NCBI GenBank assembly: GCA_029990175.1
Contig: JARKIP010000005.1
Location: 35,101,501-35,165,500 of the forward strand
DNA length: 64,000 nt
Direction of reading: 5' to 3'
Source of the DNA: Petunia secreta
Taxonomy: Eukaryota; Streptophyta; Magnoliopsida; Solanales; Solanaceae
This document shows positions 49,274 through 60,185 of the stretch, one piece after another (the first letter of the stretch is position 1; each line of letters begins with the position of its first letter). Position numbers and translations under genes: made by a program. The notes under the pieces were generated by a model that was given only the letters and a program-made list of their open reading frames with translations, ran no database searches and was not told the origin of the DNA.

Positions 49274-49969
49274 TTTCATCCTTGGATTGAAATACTTGCT
49301 CCTTTCCTTTTTGCATAGGCCTAGAAGATGTACTAGGATAGAACTTAAACTTTGCCCTACAATGTTCAAAGTCATAATTTCTTTGGCCCTTGCTCACATA
49401 ATACCTATCATTCTCAATACCATATCGCACCTTCTTGTCTTGCAACCATGGCCCACCTAGCCACACATCACAATGTTGCATGGGATACACATCATATCAC
49501 AATGTTGCATGAGATATGTACACCCGAGCTTGCTTGGAAACCCACACTACGTGGTACTCATAAGGATGCTCTAGGGCATAGCAAAGTATGCTTACCTCAT
49601 CAACCAACGAGGTGCTAATGCAATTGGCATCGGTGTCACCAATATTTAGCAAGTATCTTCCATTACCTTCCACCTCAACAACGAACCTCCTTAGACCCAA
49701 GTTTCGTATAGGATCATCCAAGTAAGAACTTGGAAGTTCAAGAAAAACATCACCCTCAACTTGAGTCTCCCTTATCCCTCCTCTCCTAGCAACACCAGCT
49801 AGGATAACTTCAACTTCCTGTCACTCTTCCAACATTAGGAGTGTTGTTGAAAGTCGAGGAAGGAGTACCACTATGGAACCCATAAGTGCCTCTCGCCTTG
49901 GTTCCATAGCCCCTAGCACAACTCCTACCACCACTACTAGAGCAATACACCCTATTAGTAGTAAGAGCA
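49274..49969 (-). pseudogene. Middle part of the long reading frame, element C (retropepsin-like region)
   Basis: Two minus-strand pieces match A residues about 266-420: NLGLRRFVVEVEGNGRYLL, IGDTDANCISTSLVD, HPYEYHVVWVSKQARV, then YPMQHCDVWLGGPWLQDKK. The protease-like core is kept, and again the Asp-Ser-Gly position reads Ile-Gly-Asp. A frameshift lies near 49490. This piece is bounded by elements E and B. Confidence 0.8.
49965..49969. other. Target-site duplication of element B (left)
   Basis: GAGCA, repeated at 57208-57212. Confidence 0.9.
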
Positions 49970-50701
49970 TGATGCAATCGAAACTACGAAAGCGATAAAA
50001 GATAAGAAACGAGACGAAGACTCACACGATTGTTCAAGTAGCAACGAAGAACAATATTTCGTTACACCCCGAACGATGGCAAGAATAACCTACGCTATGC
50101 AACTATCCTCAAGAGACACTAGGCTCGAGCAAATAGAATGATCAAATAGGATAGAAGAGGAACTTTGTTTCATCCAATTGATTTCAAGCCAAAATAGTTA
50201 CAAGGTTCATGGAGCAATGCTCTTTAATATTTTGTGTTCAAATTAAGGTAAAAAGACAATAAATGATGAAGGGGTGTATTTATAGCACCCCTTTACAAGG
50301 TTTACTTAGATTCTGGTCCGTTGCCCCCCAACTAGTCATCGCGATCACGCGAGATGGAGCGCAATCGCGCAGAACAAACATGGCGTCAATTCATCGCGAT
50401 CGTGTGAGATGGAGCGCAATCGCGGTGGGCAAAGAACTATTCTTCGCGATCGCGCAGACAGTGTCGCGATCGCGAAGAACATTCTCGCTTCGGCAGGCAG
50501 TAAGCTCAGACTGTGCTGCCCTATTTTGCTCTGTTTTGCTGCCCTGTTTCCTCTTTGATCGAGCTCCATTGCATGGTCTTCAAGTCCTCTCCCGAGCTCG
50601 TATCATCCCTGCCTTTCCAAACCAAGTGTAAGTGAGTGTCTTGTATCTCCTTGGCTTGACTTCGAGTGAACGGTCTCGTCGATGAAATTTGGGTTGCATC
50701 A
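49970..50701 (-). repeat. Element B 3' LTR
   Basis: 732 bp, from TGATGCAATCG to GGGTTGCATCA on the plus strand, so both ends carry TGATGC as an inverted pair. It has a palindrome cluster of TCGCGATCGCG-type motifs at 50337-50480 and a TATA box (plus-strand TATTTATA) at 50277-50284. Confidence 0.92.
50337..50480 (-). repeat. TCGCGATCGCG palindrome cluster in U3 of B
   Basis: Several ATCGCGATCGCGC and GCGCAATCGCGC motifs. Repeated in the 5' LTR at 56831-56975 and, with the same motif, in the B 5' UTR at 55735-55830. Confidence 0.85.
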
Positions 50702-50925
50702 TCCTCCCCTTCTTGAGAAGATTTTGTCCTCGAAATTAAGGCGTCCTCCTCCAAGGTATCATCACCTACATCAAAAGAAGTCAAGTCACTAACATTGAAA
50801 GTAGTCGACACATTATACTCACCGGGTAAATCTATCACATATGCATTGTTGTTGATCTTGGATAACACTTGAAATGGGCCATCTCCCCTTGGTTCCAACT
50901 TCCCCTTCCTATGGTTTGGAACCTT
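50698..50925 (-). pseudogene. Integrase C-terminal module of B, frameshifted
   Basis: After a one-base shift near 50915-50935 the integrase continues with HRKGKLEPRGDGPFQVL (GPF motif), NNNAYVIDLPGEY, STTFNVSDL, and ends ALISRTKSSQEGEDDATQ across the polypurine tract. This module usually helps bind DNA or direct insertion. No chromodomain follows. Confidence 0.88.
50702..50714 (-). other. Polypurine tract of element B
   Basis: AAGAAGGGGAGGA on the minus strand beside the LTR end; identical to that of element A. Confidence 0.87.
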
Positions 50926-52640
50926 TCCTTGCGGAAGTGTACCCACACCCAATCTCCCTTCTTGAAATCCACCTTCTTTCTTCCTTTGTTTTTCTTGGTT
51001 GCCATCTTCTCATAGGCCTCCTCCAAAGTCTTATTCACCTTGGCATGAAGTTCAAGCAATGCCTTGGCCCGAGCTTTACCTTCAAAATCAACAACCACAT
51101 CCCTTGGCAAAGGGGTAAGATCAAGAGTAATCAAAGGGTTTAAACCATAAACACAATCAAATGGAGTCATGCCAATCATACGGTGCAAAGTGCGGTTATA
51201 TGCAAACTCCATGAGTGGTAGCTTATCAATCCAAGTCCCGGCCTTATCTTTGGTCATAGCTCTAAGTAGAGCTCCCAAGGTCCGGTTCACTACCTCAGTT
51301 TGCCCATCGGTTTGAGGGTGGTGGGACGTAGAGAATAGCAACTTGGTGCTAAGAGCACCCCACAAACACTTCCAAGAATGGCTAAGGAACTTGGAGTCCC
51401 TATCACTAACAATGGCGCGAGGCACCCCATGTAACTTTAAGACATTATCAATAAACAAAGAAGCTACATGTTGTGCATCATTAGTCTTTTTGCACGGAAC
51501 AAAGTGAGCTATTTTGGAGAAACGATCAACGACAACATAAATGCTATGGTGTCCTCCTCTAGTCCGGGGCAAAGCCATAACAAAATCCATACAGATATCA
51601 ACCCACGGACTAGTAGGTATAGGCAAAGGAGTGTATAAGCCATGGTTGTTGGACCTATGCTTGGCCTTCTTGCAATCTAAGCAAGCATTGCAAAAACGTT
51701 CCACAAGAGGCCTCATTTTTGGCCAATGGAATCGCTCTTTAAGTATGGCCATAGTCTTGTCCACCCTAAAGTGACCCATCAAGCCCCCACAATGTGCTTC
51801 TTGCACTAGCACATCTCTCCAAGAGGACTCGGGAACACACATTCTCCCATTCTTGAAAATGTAGCCATCTACCCATTGGTATTTCTCCACCCTCTCCCCA
51901 CTCACTAGAGCATCATGAATGCTCTTGAGCTTTGGGTCATGTGCATACATCAACTTTATACTTTCAAAACCCATAAGCCTCGAAGCAAGAGTGGTAGCAA
52001 GGGCGAACTTTCCAGAAAGCGCATCGGCTACAACATTGTCCTTACCCTTTTTGTAATGAATTACATAAGGGAAGGACTCAATGAACTCCACCCACTTGGC
52101 ATGTCTATTGTTCAACTTCTCTTGCCCTCTTAGATGCTTGAGTGACTCATGGTCGCTCTTGATCACAAATTCCCGAGGCCATAGATAGTGTTGCCAATGG
52201 GCTAGAGCTCTCACGAGGGCATACAACTCCTTGTCATACGTGGAGTAATTCAAGGTTGCGCCCTTCAACTTCTCACTAAAGTAGGAAACGGGTTTCCCTT
52301 CTTGAATGAGAACACCCCCAATTCCAACCCACGAGGCATCACATTCAACCTCAAAAGCCTTCCCAAAGTCGGGAAATTGTAACAATGGGGAGGTAGTCAA
52401 CCTACCTTTCAATTCTTGGAAAGCCCTCTCTTGAGGCTCTCCCCACACAAAGGGTTTGTCTTTCTTCACCAACTCAGTGAGTGGTGCGATAATGATACTA
52501 AAGTCCCTAACAAAGCGCCTATAGAAACTAGCAAGGCCATGGAAACTCCTCACATGAGAAACGGTGGTAGGAGTAGGCCAATCTCTAATGGCTTCAACTT
52601 TGGACTAATCAACTTCTACCCCGGGTTTCATCCGGATTTG
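50926..52640 (-). pseudogene. RNase H and integrase of element B
   Basis: A 572-codon open stretch starts at 52553 within a longer frame. RNase H: D72 (VECDAS), E109 (YDKEL), D134 (IKSDHES). Integrase zinc region: H254, H261, C291, C294. Catalytic core: D323 (ICMDFV), D384 (VSDRD), E420 (TDGQTE), with 35 residues between the last two as expected. Upstream in the same frame sits an RT connection segment (SKVEAIRDWP) after a stop at 52605-52607. RNase H removes template RNA; integrase inserts the DNA copy. Confidence 0.93.
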
Positions 52641-53160
52641 ATGGTAACCGGACCTAAGGTCTATCTTCGAAAAGATGCTAGACCCACTAAGCTAATCTAA
52701 CATATCATCTAAACGAGGTATGGGATGTCGATACTTTACTGTGATCTTGTTGACCGCTCGACAATCCACACACATCCTCTAAATGCCATCCTTCTTTGGA
52801 ACAAGGATCACGGGCACGGCACAAGGACTCAAGCTCTCCCTCACCAAGCCTTTGGTAAGCAATTTATCTATTTGCTTTTGTAACTCTCTTGTGTCCTCGG
52901 GACTGCTTCTATAGGCCGGCTTGTTTGGGATTTGAGATCCTGGGACAAAGTCGATTTGATGTTCAATACCTCTCAAGGGAGGTAATCCATCCGGCATCTC
53001 ATCCGGGAACATGTCCTCATAGACCTTCAAAACATTTTCAATGGCACTAGGCAAAGGGTTAGGGTTAGATAAATAATCACTTTCGGAATTTAAAACCATA
53101 CCTTTGTGCACTAGGCATATGAGTATTTTGATGCCATCATTACCTTTCAAATACTTGCAT
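52610..53160 (-). pseudogene. Reverse transcriptase of B with deleted catalytic palm
   Basis: Readable RT start: LVREDSLSPC-like region (LVRESLSPCAVPVILVPKKDG), CVDCRAVN, HPIPRLDDMLD, SKIDLRSGYHQIRMKPG. It then jumps in frame to the connection (SKVEAIRDWP) at about 52620. The usual stretch of around 100 residues holding the Tyr-x-Asp-Asp site and the LTNAP motif is missing. Stops at 52779-52781, 52692-52694 and 52605-52607. The element cannot make DNA by itself. Confidence 0.88.
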
Positions 53161-53364
53161 CATGGCACAAATGAGACCGGTGGAAGATAGTGGAGTCTCG
53201 GCCAAAGGCTTGGCCACAACTGGGGACTTGGCCTTAGCCGCTTCCCTCAACTCCTTCATGCGCCGATAGTCATCACTTACTTGCTTTGGGGTCAAGGGTG
53301 TAAGCACAAACTTCTTCCCCTCATGTCTAACCGTGTAAGTGTTGGCTCAGCCATCATGAACCAC

Positions 53365-53985
53365 TTATTTGTCGTATTGCCAAGGCCTACCAAACAAAAG
53401 GTGGCAAGCTTGCATTGGCACCACGTCAAACATGTGTTCCTCTTGGTAGTGCCCAATCTTGAGCCTAATCAAGACTTGCTTCACTACCCTTAACTCCACA
53501 CATTCTCTCAACCATTGCAAACGGTAGGGGCTTGGGTGTTTAAGGGTAGGCAACTTCAATTGTGAAACCAAAGATTGGCTCACCACATTTGCACAACTAC
53601 CCGAGTCAATGATCATGGAACACACTTGTCCCTTCACTCTACACCTAGCATGGAACAAGTTTTCCCTTTGCTCATCTTCCCTCTCTTCACTCACCATGGC
53701 TCCCAAAATATGACGTACTACAAGGAACATATTAGGATCATCCCCCTCCGTCGCTCTCTCTTCACCCTCAACTTCCTCACCCTCCTCCTCAACATCACCC
53801 TCGGGCTCACTTTCCCCCTCACACACCAACCCATCATCCATCACAATCATTGTTTTTCGGGTAGGGCACTCTTTGGCAAAGTGGCCATAACCCTTGCACT
53901 TGTGGCATTGGAAAGAAGAAGAAGAAGAAGGAGTATTTAATGTAGTTTTAGAATTATTTCCAACCTCTTTGTTTTTCGGGTAGGG
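53365..53985 (-). pseudogene. Zinc knuckle and retropepsin of B
   Basis: CHKCKGYGHFAKECP is a CX2CX4HX4C zinc knuckle of gag. An acidic linker follows (EGESEPEGDVEEEGEE). The protease shows SMIIDSGSCANVV with the Asp-Ser-Gly triad and a VVPMQACHLLFGRPWQ end. The frame is shifted relative to the gag core near 53985 and ends in a stop at 53365. This intact-site protease is the reference against which the A/C domain looks degenerate. Confidence 0.88.
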
Positions 53986-55177
53986 CACTCCTCGGGGTAG
54001 CCTTTTCAAAAGGCTTCTTCGCATCACGACTCCCACTTGCACCACTTGTGTATGGGCTCTTCCATTCTTTGGGGCAAGTTGTTGGAGTGGTAGTAGTAGT
54101 ACTCCTATAGCAAGGAGCCTTCTCTTCTTTGAGCCACTTTTTGGCTTCAACCGCGGCATCAAAAGCATCTTGTAGAGAGTGGAAGGTGTGTAGCCTCAAT
54201 TGAGAATCAATCTCCCGGCCCAAGCCATTCTTGAAGCGGATGATAGCTTGCTTTTCATCCTCCGTTTCCATATCAAGGGCCATTCGGTTTTTCTCAAAGT
54301 CGTTGAAATATTCATCAACGGACTTGTAGCCTTGTTTCAATTCATAGAGCCTTTTGAGTTGTTCTTGTCGATACTTGGGAGTCACATATTTTTTGCTCAT
54401 TACCTCTTTCAATTCTTCCCAAGTGATGTTCATTCGCAACCCAATTCGTCTCCTTGACCGCTTGACGGATTGCCACCATGTAGAAGCATAGGACTCAAAT
54501 GAAGCTATGGCATAAGTGGCTTTCTTCTCCTCGGTCATATCATTTGTGTCAAAGACCCGCTTCAATTGGACCTTCCATTCTAAAAATGCTTCCGGATCAC
54601 TAGTCCCTTTGAAAGGCGGGATATTGATCTTAACACTATTGAGATTAGTGTCACGACCCCCACGGTGTTGTCCCAGTTGACCTCCGTAGTAGTCTTCAAC
54701 ATCAACATACTCACGTCTCAAGTCCCTCTCCATAAAAGCCCTTGGAGGTCCTCGACCTCGCCCACGACCTCCATTCATCGCCTTCCTATTTGGATAGGGA
54801 GCATCATATTCATCATCAAGTCCGGGACCCTCCCCTTCTTGAGCTTCATCAACTTGCTCAAGGGGTGCTAGTTTTCTTCGGGGCCTTAGAAGGGGGACAT
54901 CACCTTGGGGATTGCCCAAGGGTTGGGGATTGCCCAAAAATCTTTCTCTAGCAAGAGCCTCATCCCTCAACCGTTGTTGACGAACTAGCTCCGCATATTA
55001 ATCCGGTTTCATGATTGAATCATCACTTGTGCCTTCACCGGTGTCTTTTGGGACACTCGGGGTCCTTTCCTTTTCAAAAACTTCCATCTTGAGGCTTAAG
55101 GCCTTCACCTCGGCTAATAAGCTAGCCAAGACATCGGTTGGAACCTCAATGGTACTCTTTGCCTTCTCCTCCGCCAT
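53954..55177 (-). pseudogene. Gag capsid part of element B
   Basis: Start ATG at 55175-55177 (MAEEKAKST) is chosen because a coiled, gag-like N-terminus follows; an upstream ATG gives only a short unrelated lead. One stop at 54998-55000 interrupts the same frame. Downstream: RGRGRGPPRAFM, KINIPPFKGTSDPEAFLEW, STWWQSVKRSRR, EQLKRLYELKQGY, FKNGLGREIDSQL. It corresponds to the inverted gag fragments at 9734 and 21537. Gag would package the RNA. Confidence 0.9.
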
Positions 55178-55228
55178 GCACCTACAACAATCAAAAACAA
55201 GAAAAGAGATTAGAGTAAAAGTCCTCAC

Positions 55229-56445
55229 TCACTCCCTCACTTTTGCTTGTCGCTCGGGTTCACTCAAGTTGGGGGTTAGGTTCATACAAGCTTGAGATCA
55301 ATGGCCTCCTCGTAGTTGTGCAACCACCTCAATAATCAATCCAAGTCACAAGAACTGAATCCTCTTCGGGAAGAGTGGATTTGATGGGACTCGATGGACG
55401 CTAAGCTATTGTAGTGCACACTTGAAGCAAACAATTAACTACGAGTCTTCTTTGAGGTCCACTCTCCTCTAGGCACGCGTACCCCTATTCGCTCAATGGA
55501 TTAGTACTAATTAGGTAGGAGTGTTACCCTCAAAGTACTAACCGGAAGTGACGCGATCAAATGTTCAAAGATCGAATCGTCACTAAACGGATTCGGATTT
55601 GGATGAATTTTTGTTTGTGATCTAGAAACTCACCATATTTGATGTTACAATTGGAGTTTTGGTGATTGGAAACTGTTACGAAGCCTTTGCGAACATTCTG
55701 TCCCAAAGCAGGATTTTCTGGAAATCAGTGTGCTTCGCTATCGCGTGCAAGGTATCGCGATCGCGTAGGGTAAAATGTTCCCTTGCGCGATTGCGTCAGA
55801 CAAAGCGCGATCGCGCAGGTCTGCTGTAGCAGAACTAGAATTCTGACTGTAAACTTCAGTTTTTCCACACAAATAACCCCAATTCAACTTGTTTTTCAGT
55901 CCTCAAGCTTCCAAAAAGTGTTTTCAGCTGCAGTAAACAATTCCCAATAGTTTAATCAAACAAACAACCAACAATCAACTTGTTTCAAGGTTTTTGGGGC
56001 AAGTTCTTCAAAATTTTTCAAAACCTTCAAGATTCAAAATTTTGATTTTCATTCCGCTACTCGTTATGGGGTATCAAAATGACGGGGTAACTTTAAGGAA
56101 CAAACCTCGATACCAAAAAACCATGAATTCATAACATCAATCAAGTTCTAGCAATTTTGTGAAATTTCAACTTTGGGGTTTGAATTTTCCAAATTTTGAT
56201 TCTCAACTTCAAATTGTGTTTTGTTGGTACCCAATCGAAGAGAATACGTATTAAAAAAATCCCCGATAGTTAACAACAACAAAATTGCAACAACCAACGA
56301 TTTCTAGCAAATTTTTTGGATTTTCTAATTTTTGATTTTTTTTTCTTCTTTTTCAATTAACAAGAACAAGAACAAGAAAATAAATAAGAAACAAAGATGA
56401 CAAGCACGAAGAGTAGGACGAGGGTTCATAAGAACTTAACCCTAG
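55229..56445 (-). other. 5' UTR of element B
   Basis: About 1.2 kb without a supported gene. It holds a TCGCGATCGCG palindrome cluster at 55735-55830 and AT-rich, low-complexity sequence near 56320-56400. Confidence 0.7.
55735..55830 (-). repeat. TCGCGATCGCG palindrome cluster in 5' UTR of B
   Basis: Four related motifs (CTATCGCGTGC, TATCGCGATCGCG, GCGCGATTGCG, GCGCGATCGCGC). The motif type matches that of B's own U3. Confidence 0.85.
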
Positions 56446-56461
56446 CCTTGCTCTGATACCA
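56446..56461 (-). other. Primer-binding site of element B
   Basis: Minus strand TGGTATCAGAGCAAGG, two bases from the 5' LTR; identical to the site of element A. Confidence 0.88.
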
Positions 56462-56463
56462 AC

Positions 56464-57207
56464 TGATGCAATCGAAAGTACAAAAGCGATAAAGGATAAG
56501 AAACGAGACGAAGACTCACACGATTGTTCAAGTAGCAACGAAGAACAATGTTTCGTTACACCCCGAACGATGGAAAGAATCACCTACGCTATGCAACTAT
56601 CCTCAAGAGACACTAGGCTCGAGCAAATAGAATGATCAAATAGGATTGAAGAGCAACTTGGATTAATCCAATTGATTTCAAACCAAAATAGTTACAAGGT
56701 TCATGGAGCAATGCTCTTTAATGTTTTGTGTTCAAAGTAAGGTAAAAAGACAATAAATGATGAAGGGGTGTATTTATAGCACCCCTTTACAAGGTTTGCT
56801 TAGATTCTGGTCCGCTGCCCCTTAACTAGTCATCGCGATCGCGCGAGATGGAGCGCAATCGCGCAGAACCAACTTGGCGTCAATTCATCGCGATCGCGCG
56901 AGATTGAGCGCAATCGCGCAGGGCAAAGAACTACTCTTTGCGATCGCGCAGATAGTGTCGCGATCGCGAAGAACATTCTCACTTCGGCAGGCAGTAAGCT
57001 CAGACTGTGCTGCCCTGTTTTGGTCTATTTTGCTGCCCTGTTTACCACCCTGTTTCCTCTTTGATCGAGCTCTATTGCATGGTCTTCAAGTCCTCCCCGG
57101 AGCTCGTATCATCCATGCCTTTCCAAACCAAGTGTAAGTGAGTGTCTTGTATCTCCTTGGCTTGACTCTGAGTGAACGGTCTCGTCGATGCAATTTGGGT
57201 TGCGTCC
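56464..57207 (-). repeat. Element B 5' LTR
   Basis: 744 bp, matching 49970-50701. The outer end reads GGGTTGCGTCC instead of GGGTTGCATCA, so it has mutated. TATTTATA lies at 56771-56778 (plus strand). The palindrome cluster is at 56831-56975. Confidence 0.92.
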
Positions 57208-57212
57208 GAGCA

Positions 57213-57721
57213 ACACCATTTCTCATTCCACCCTTCACATGGGAGTTAGAAGCATCAAGCCATTTAGCACAAGTAGGATAGGCAAGCTTCTCCCCTTCCT
57301 ATGGAACAACCACCATCTCCTCCCATAGTAATGGAAGGCCCTCTACTACTCCCTTGTACACCATTAGCAACACCAAGAGAAGATGAAAATGAACAATCCA
57401 TATAATCAACCTCATCATCGATTCTCTCTATATCACTATCATCATGCACAAATTCATCACAAGAAGAGTAAGTAGGATCATCATACCATGAAGCGTCACC
57501 ATACTCAATTCCTTGACTAGAAGTATAGGGATCTTCAAATCATCTTCGCAAGCTTCATAGTATTTTTCATCTTCATAATCAACATAGTGACCCGCTTCAT
57601 CATCATATGAGCCTTGGTTTCCCGATTCGTCATAACAATACCCATCATCACCATCAGAGGAACCATAGTCTCCATCATCTCCGCATGAGTCATACCCTCC
57701 ACAATCGTCATCCGAAGCCAT
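57213..57721 (-). pseudogene. N-terminal part of the long reading frame, element C
   Basis: Starts at 57721 (MASDDD), aligned with the start of A's frame at 26845. The acidic, Gly/Tyr-rich repeats are kept (DYGSSDGDDGYCYDESGN, GSYDDEAGHY), then FSSSLGVANGVQGSSRGPS as in A. A frameshift near 57535 and others break it. Element B is inserted about 170 codons in. The upper limit of C's own sequence here is the TSD of B. Confidence 0.8.
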
Positions 57722-57733
57722 AGTTGTAACCAA

Positions 57734-58726
57734 AGAGTTAAGGACCTCACATATTCATTCCCTCACGTGTATCACTCAAAAGATGTCACTCAATTTTCTT
57801 TCCACTCGTGTATACACTCAAGGTCATTGGCTTTTGTGATGACACTCTATTGTTCTCACCATTCAAGCCTTATTCCACTCAAGACCTTCTTCTTCTCTTA
57901 GTAATCACAATGGCAAGCTCAATCAACTAATGCACCCAAGTAATGGTTCAGAATGGAGTTTATGTGACTCAATGTACGGAAGCTATTTAAATGCGCACTT
58001 GAAGCAAGCAAGTTCTACGACTTTAAGTAAAGACTTCAAGACACACAACACCCTAAAGGATCAAAGATTATTGTTAATAAAGTAGGACAAATACCCTTGA
58101 AACACTAACAAGAAGTACGGAAGCAAATGAAAAACGAAAACACACAAAACGAAGCAACCGGACACCCTTCCAGAAGGGGGCGGTCCGCCAAGACACAGGG
58201 GCGGTCCACCTCCTTAAACTTCAGAAACTTGACAGAAAAGTTGGCGGTCCGCCTACTGTGTTCTTCAACACAGTCAAATTTCGCGTTTCTTGGTCTTTTG
58301 GCACCCAATTTCCGATGTTTTCAAAGTGTTTTTCCAATCCAAAGATGCCCCAATGTGTTTTCAACTACTATAATCAATCCCCAATGATTTATATCAACAC
58401 CCAATCCATAACAAATCCAAATCAAGAAATTTCAATTAAGTTCAAGGGTTTTTCAATTTTGGGGTTTTGATTTTTTTTCAACTTTTGATTCTCAATGCCA
58501 AATCACGTAACAAGTGTACCAAATCAACGAGAATATGATAACGAACAATCCCCGATAAAAGACACCAAAGGAATCCATAAATCCAATCCACAATATGAAT
58601 TTTTTTGTACTTTCAATTTTTTTTAATTTTTTTTGTTTTTCTTCTTTTCACAAGAACATAAACAACAATAACAATAAAAAATATACGATGAACAAGGAAC
58701 GTGGATTCGTAAGAACGAAACCCGAG
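57734..58726 (-). other. 5' UTR of element C
   Basis: About 1 kb without a supported gene. A palindrome cluster with GGCGGTCCGCC sits at 58165-58258; T-rich low-complexity sequence lies near 58590-58650. Confidence 0.7.
58165..58258 (-). repeat. GGCGGTCCGCC palindrome cluster in 5' UTR of C
   Basis: Three motifs (GGGCGGTCCGCC, GGGCGGTCCACC, TGGCGGTCCGCC). The same motif recurs in C's own LTRs at 59270-59345 and 32355-32420. Confidence 0.85.
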
Positions 58727-58742
58727 CCTTGATCTGATACCA
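58727..58742 (-). other. Primer-binding site of element C
   Basis: Minus strand TGGTATCAGATCAAGG, one base changed from that of A and B, and with one extra base before the LTR. Confidence 0.8.
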
Positions 58743-58745
58743 AAC

Positions 58746-59555
58746 TGATGTCGGGTAAACGAGTGGAAGCAGCAACAAGTAGCGGAACCAAAAGATAAAC
58801 AGGATAACCAAGAAATAAGGGACGGGGAAGAACAGAAATAGAAGAAAGAACGAATCAAACTAACCAAAGTAGATTGATTCAAAGGGAGAAAGAGACTTGA
58901 ACCACTGACGGGGTCACACTAGGGGCGATCCACCATGAATTCCAAGTAAGAGATACATGAAGCCAAACTTCAACGAGAAGGACATAGTCTCTTCTAAATT
59001 CTATTCTTCAATCTCAAAATCTAGCTAATGAAATAAAATGACTAAGTATGGTATTTATAAGTTCACCACACTTCTAAATGAAATTTCTAAAGGCCCCTAA
59101 ATCTAGTCAAAACAATACAAGTCATTTAGGGCTATAGTTGGAATTACACCACAAAGTAGTAGGAAACTCGGATGGACCTTCAGCAAACTAGGCGCCCTGC
59201 CTGAAAAGTAGGCGCCCAGAGTAGGTGCCCTACCTCAGGAGTAGGTGGCCCACCACATAGGAGTAGGCGGTCCGCCCTTTGCACAGGGGCGGTCCGCCTA
59301 GTGCAAGTCCAGAGAGGCTTCATCAAGTGGGCGGTCCGCCCATCAAAGTAGGCGCTCGGCCTCTTCCTGTAGCTTCTTGAAAAGCCTCCAAATGTGTCTC
59401 CCGAGTCTCTCTTTTGTTGCCTAAGTGGTCCTCCTTCCTTGGCGCTCCAATGCATGATCTTCAAGTCGCTTCCGGAGCCCGTGACTTGTCTTCCTTGTGC
59501 TCTTGAGCTTGCCTCTTGATGGTTAGAACTTTGGGCTCCAATTTGCCCCGCATCA
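58746..59555 (-). repeat. Element C 5' LTR
   Basis: 810 bp. TATTTATA at 59052-59059 (plus strand). A palindrome cluster with GGGCGGTCCGCCC lies at 59190-59360. Ends GCCCCGCATCA, then TSD ACCAA. Confidence 0.92.
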
Positions 59556-59560
59556 ACCAA

Positions 59561-60185
59561 TCAACTCATATGCGATACGTAAGTAACCTACTCAATGTTC
59601 GGTCGCGTAAATACAAAAAAAAATTTTCCCATAAAGCAAACACTGGGGCAGAATTTAACCTACTCAATTTTCGGTCGCGTAAATACAAAAATTTCTTTTT
59701 CCCATAAAGCAAACACTGGGGCAGAATTTTTGAGAAACTATAAAAAATTCCTAAAGGACAAACTTAGTTGACACTGGGGCAGAAATTTTTCAGACCCTCT
59801 CAAAAATTTCAAACGCAAACTGGGGCAGAATTTTGAGGAAGCTCATAAATTTCATCTGATGGAATTTGGAACAGCAGGAAGAGCGGTGACTATGGTTTTA
59901 CACAACGCGACTCGTGACACAATGAGATAAAATATTTCATTTTACTTCTATCTTATAAAAGGTTTCAAAAATATTTGCATTAGCTACTATTTTATGCATA
60001 TCCCTATCAGTCCGGCCAAGGTCCCGACACTCATGGGCAGCAAGCATGAAGCGAGCCAAGAATGCACAAACCAAACCACCCCGCACAACTCACGAATCTT
60101 TCTTTGGATGCAGGCTTAAAAGACACGCGACTTGGCAATACACAACAGACACGTTTCGACAAAGGTTATCAAATCTCTCCTATCC
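59561..60185 (+). other. Ogre-2 pol end and proximal 3' UTR
   Basis: The first codons complete the integrase tail cut by element C. A 73-bp direct repeat follows (59584-59656 and 59657-59730), each ending CACTGGGGCAGAATTT, with further single copies of CTGGGGCAGAA near 59772 and 59819. The rest is unassigned non-coding sequence. Confidence 0.75.

Larger units (their letters stand above)
49970..57207 (-). mobile_element. Element B: Ty3/gypsy chromovirus, complete but defective
   Basis: 7238 bp on the minus strand with TSD GAGCA. 5' LTR 56464-57207, primer site, 5' UTR, gag, protease, truncated RT, RNase H, integrase, polypurine tract, 3' LTR 49970-50701. The integrase ends with a GPF-type module and no chromodomain; its frame reads on into the LTR. 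That suggests the CRM or Reina side of the chromoviruses, but I cannot settle this. Several nonsense codons, frameshifts and the RT deletion make it inactive. Confidence 0.93.
31823..59555 (-). mobile_element. Element C: non-autonomous LTR retrotransposon, relative of A, hosting E and B
   Basis: Own sequence is 31823-34679, 49274-49969 and 57213-59555, about 5.9 kb, on the minus strand, with TSD ACCAA. LTRs are 58746-59555 (5') and 31823-32631 (3'). It carries the same long reading frame as element A, now in three pieces and decayed. Element E is inserted in the middle of that frame and element B further toward its start, each with a perfect TSD. Confidence 0.93.
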
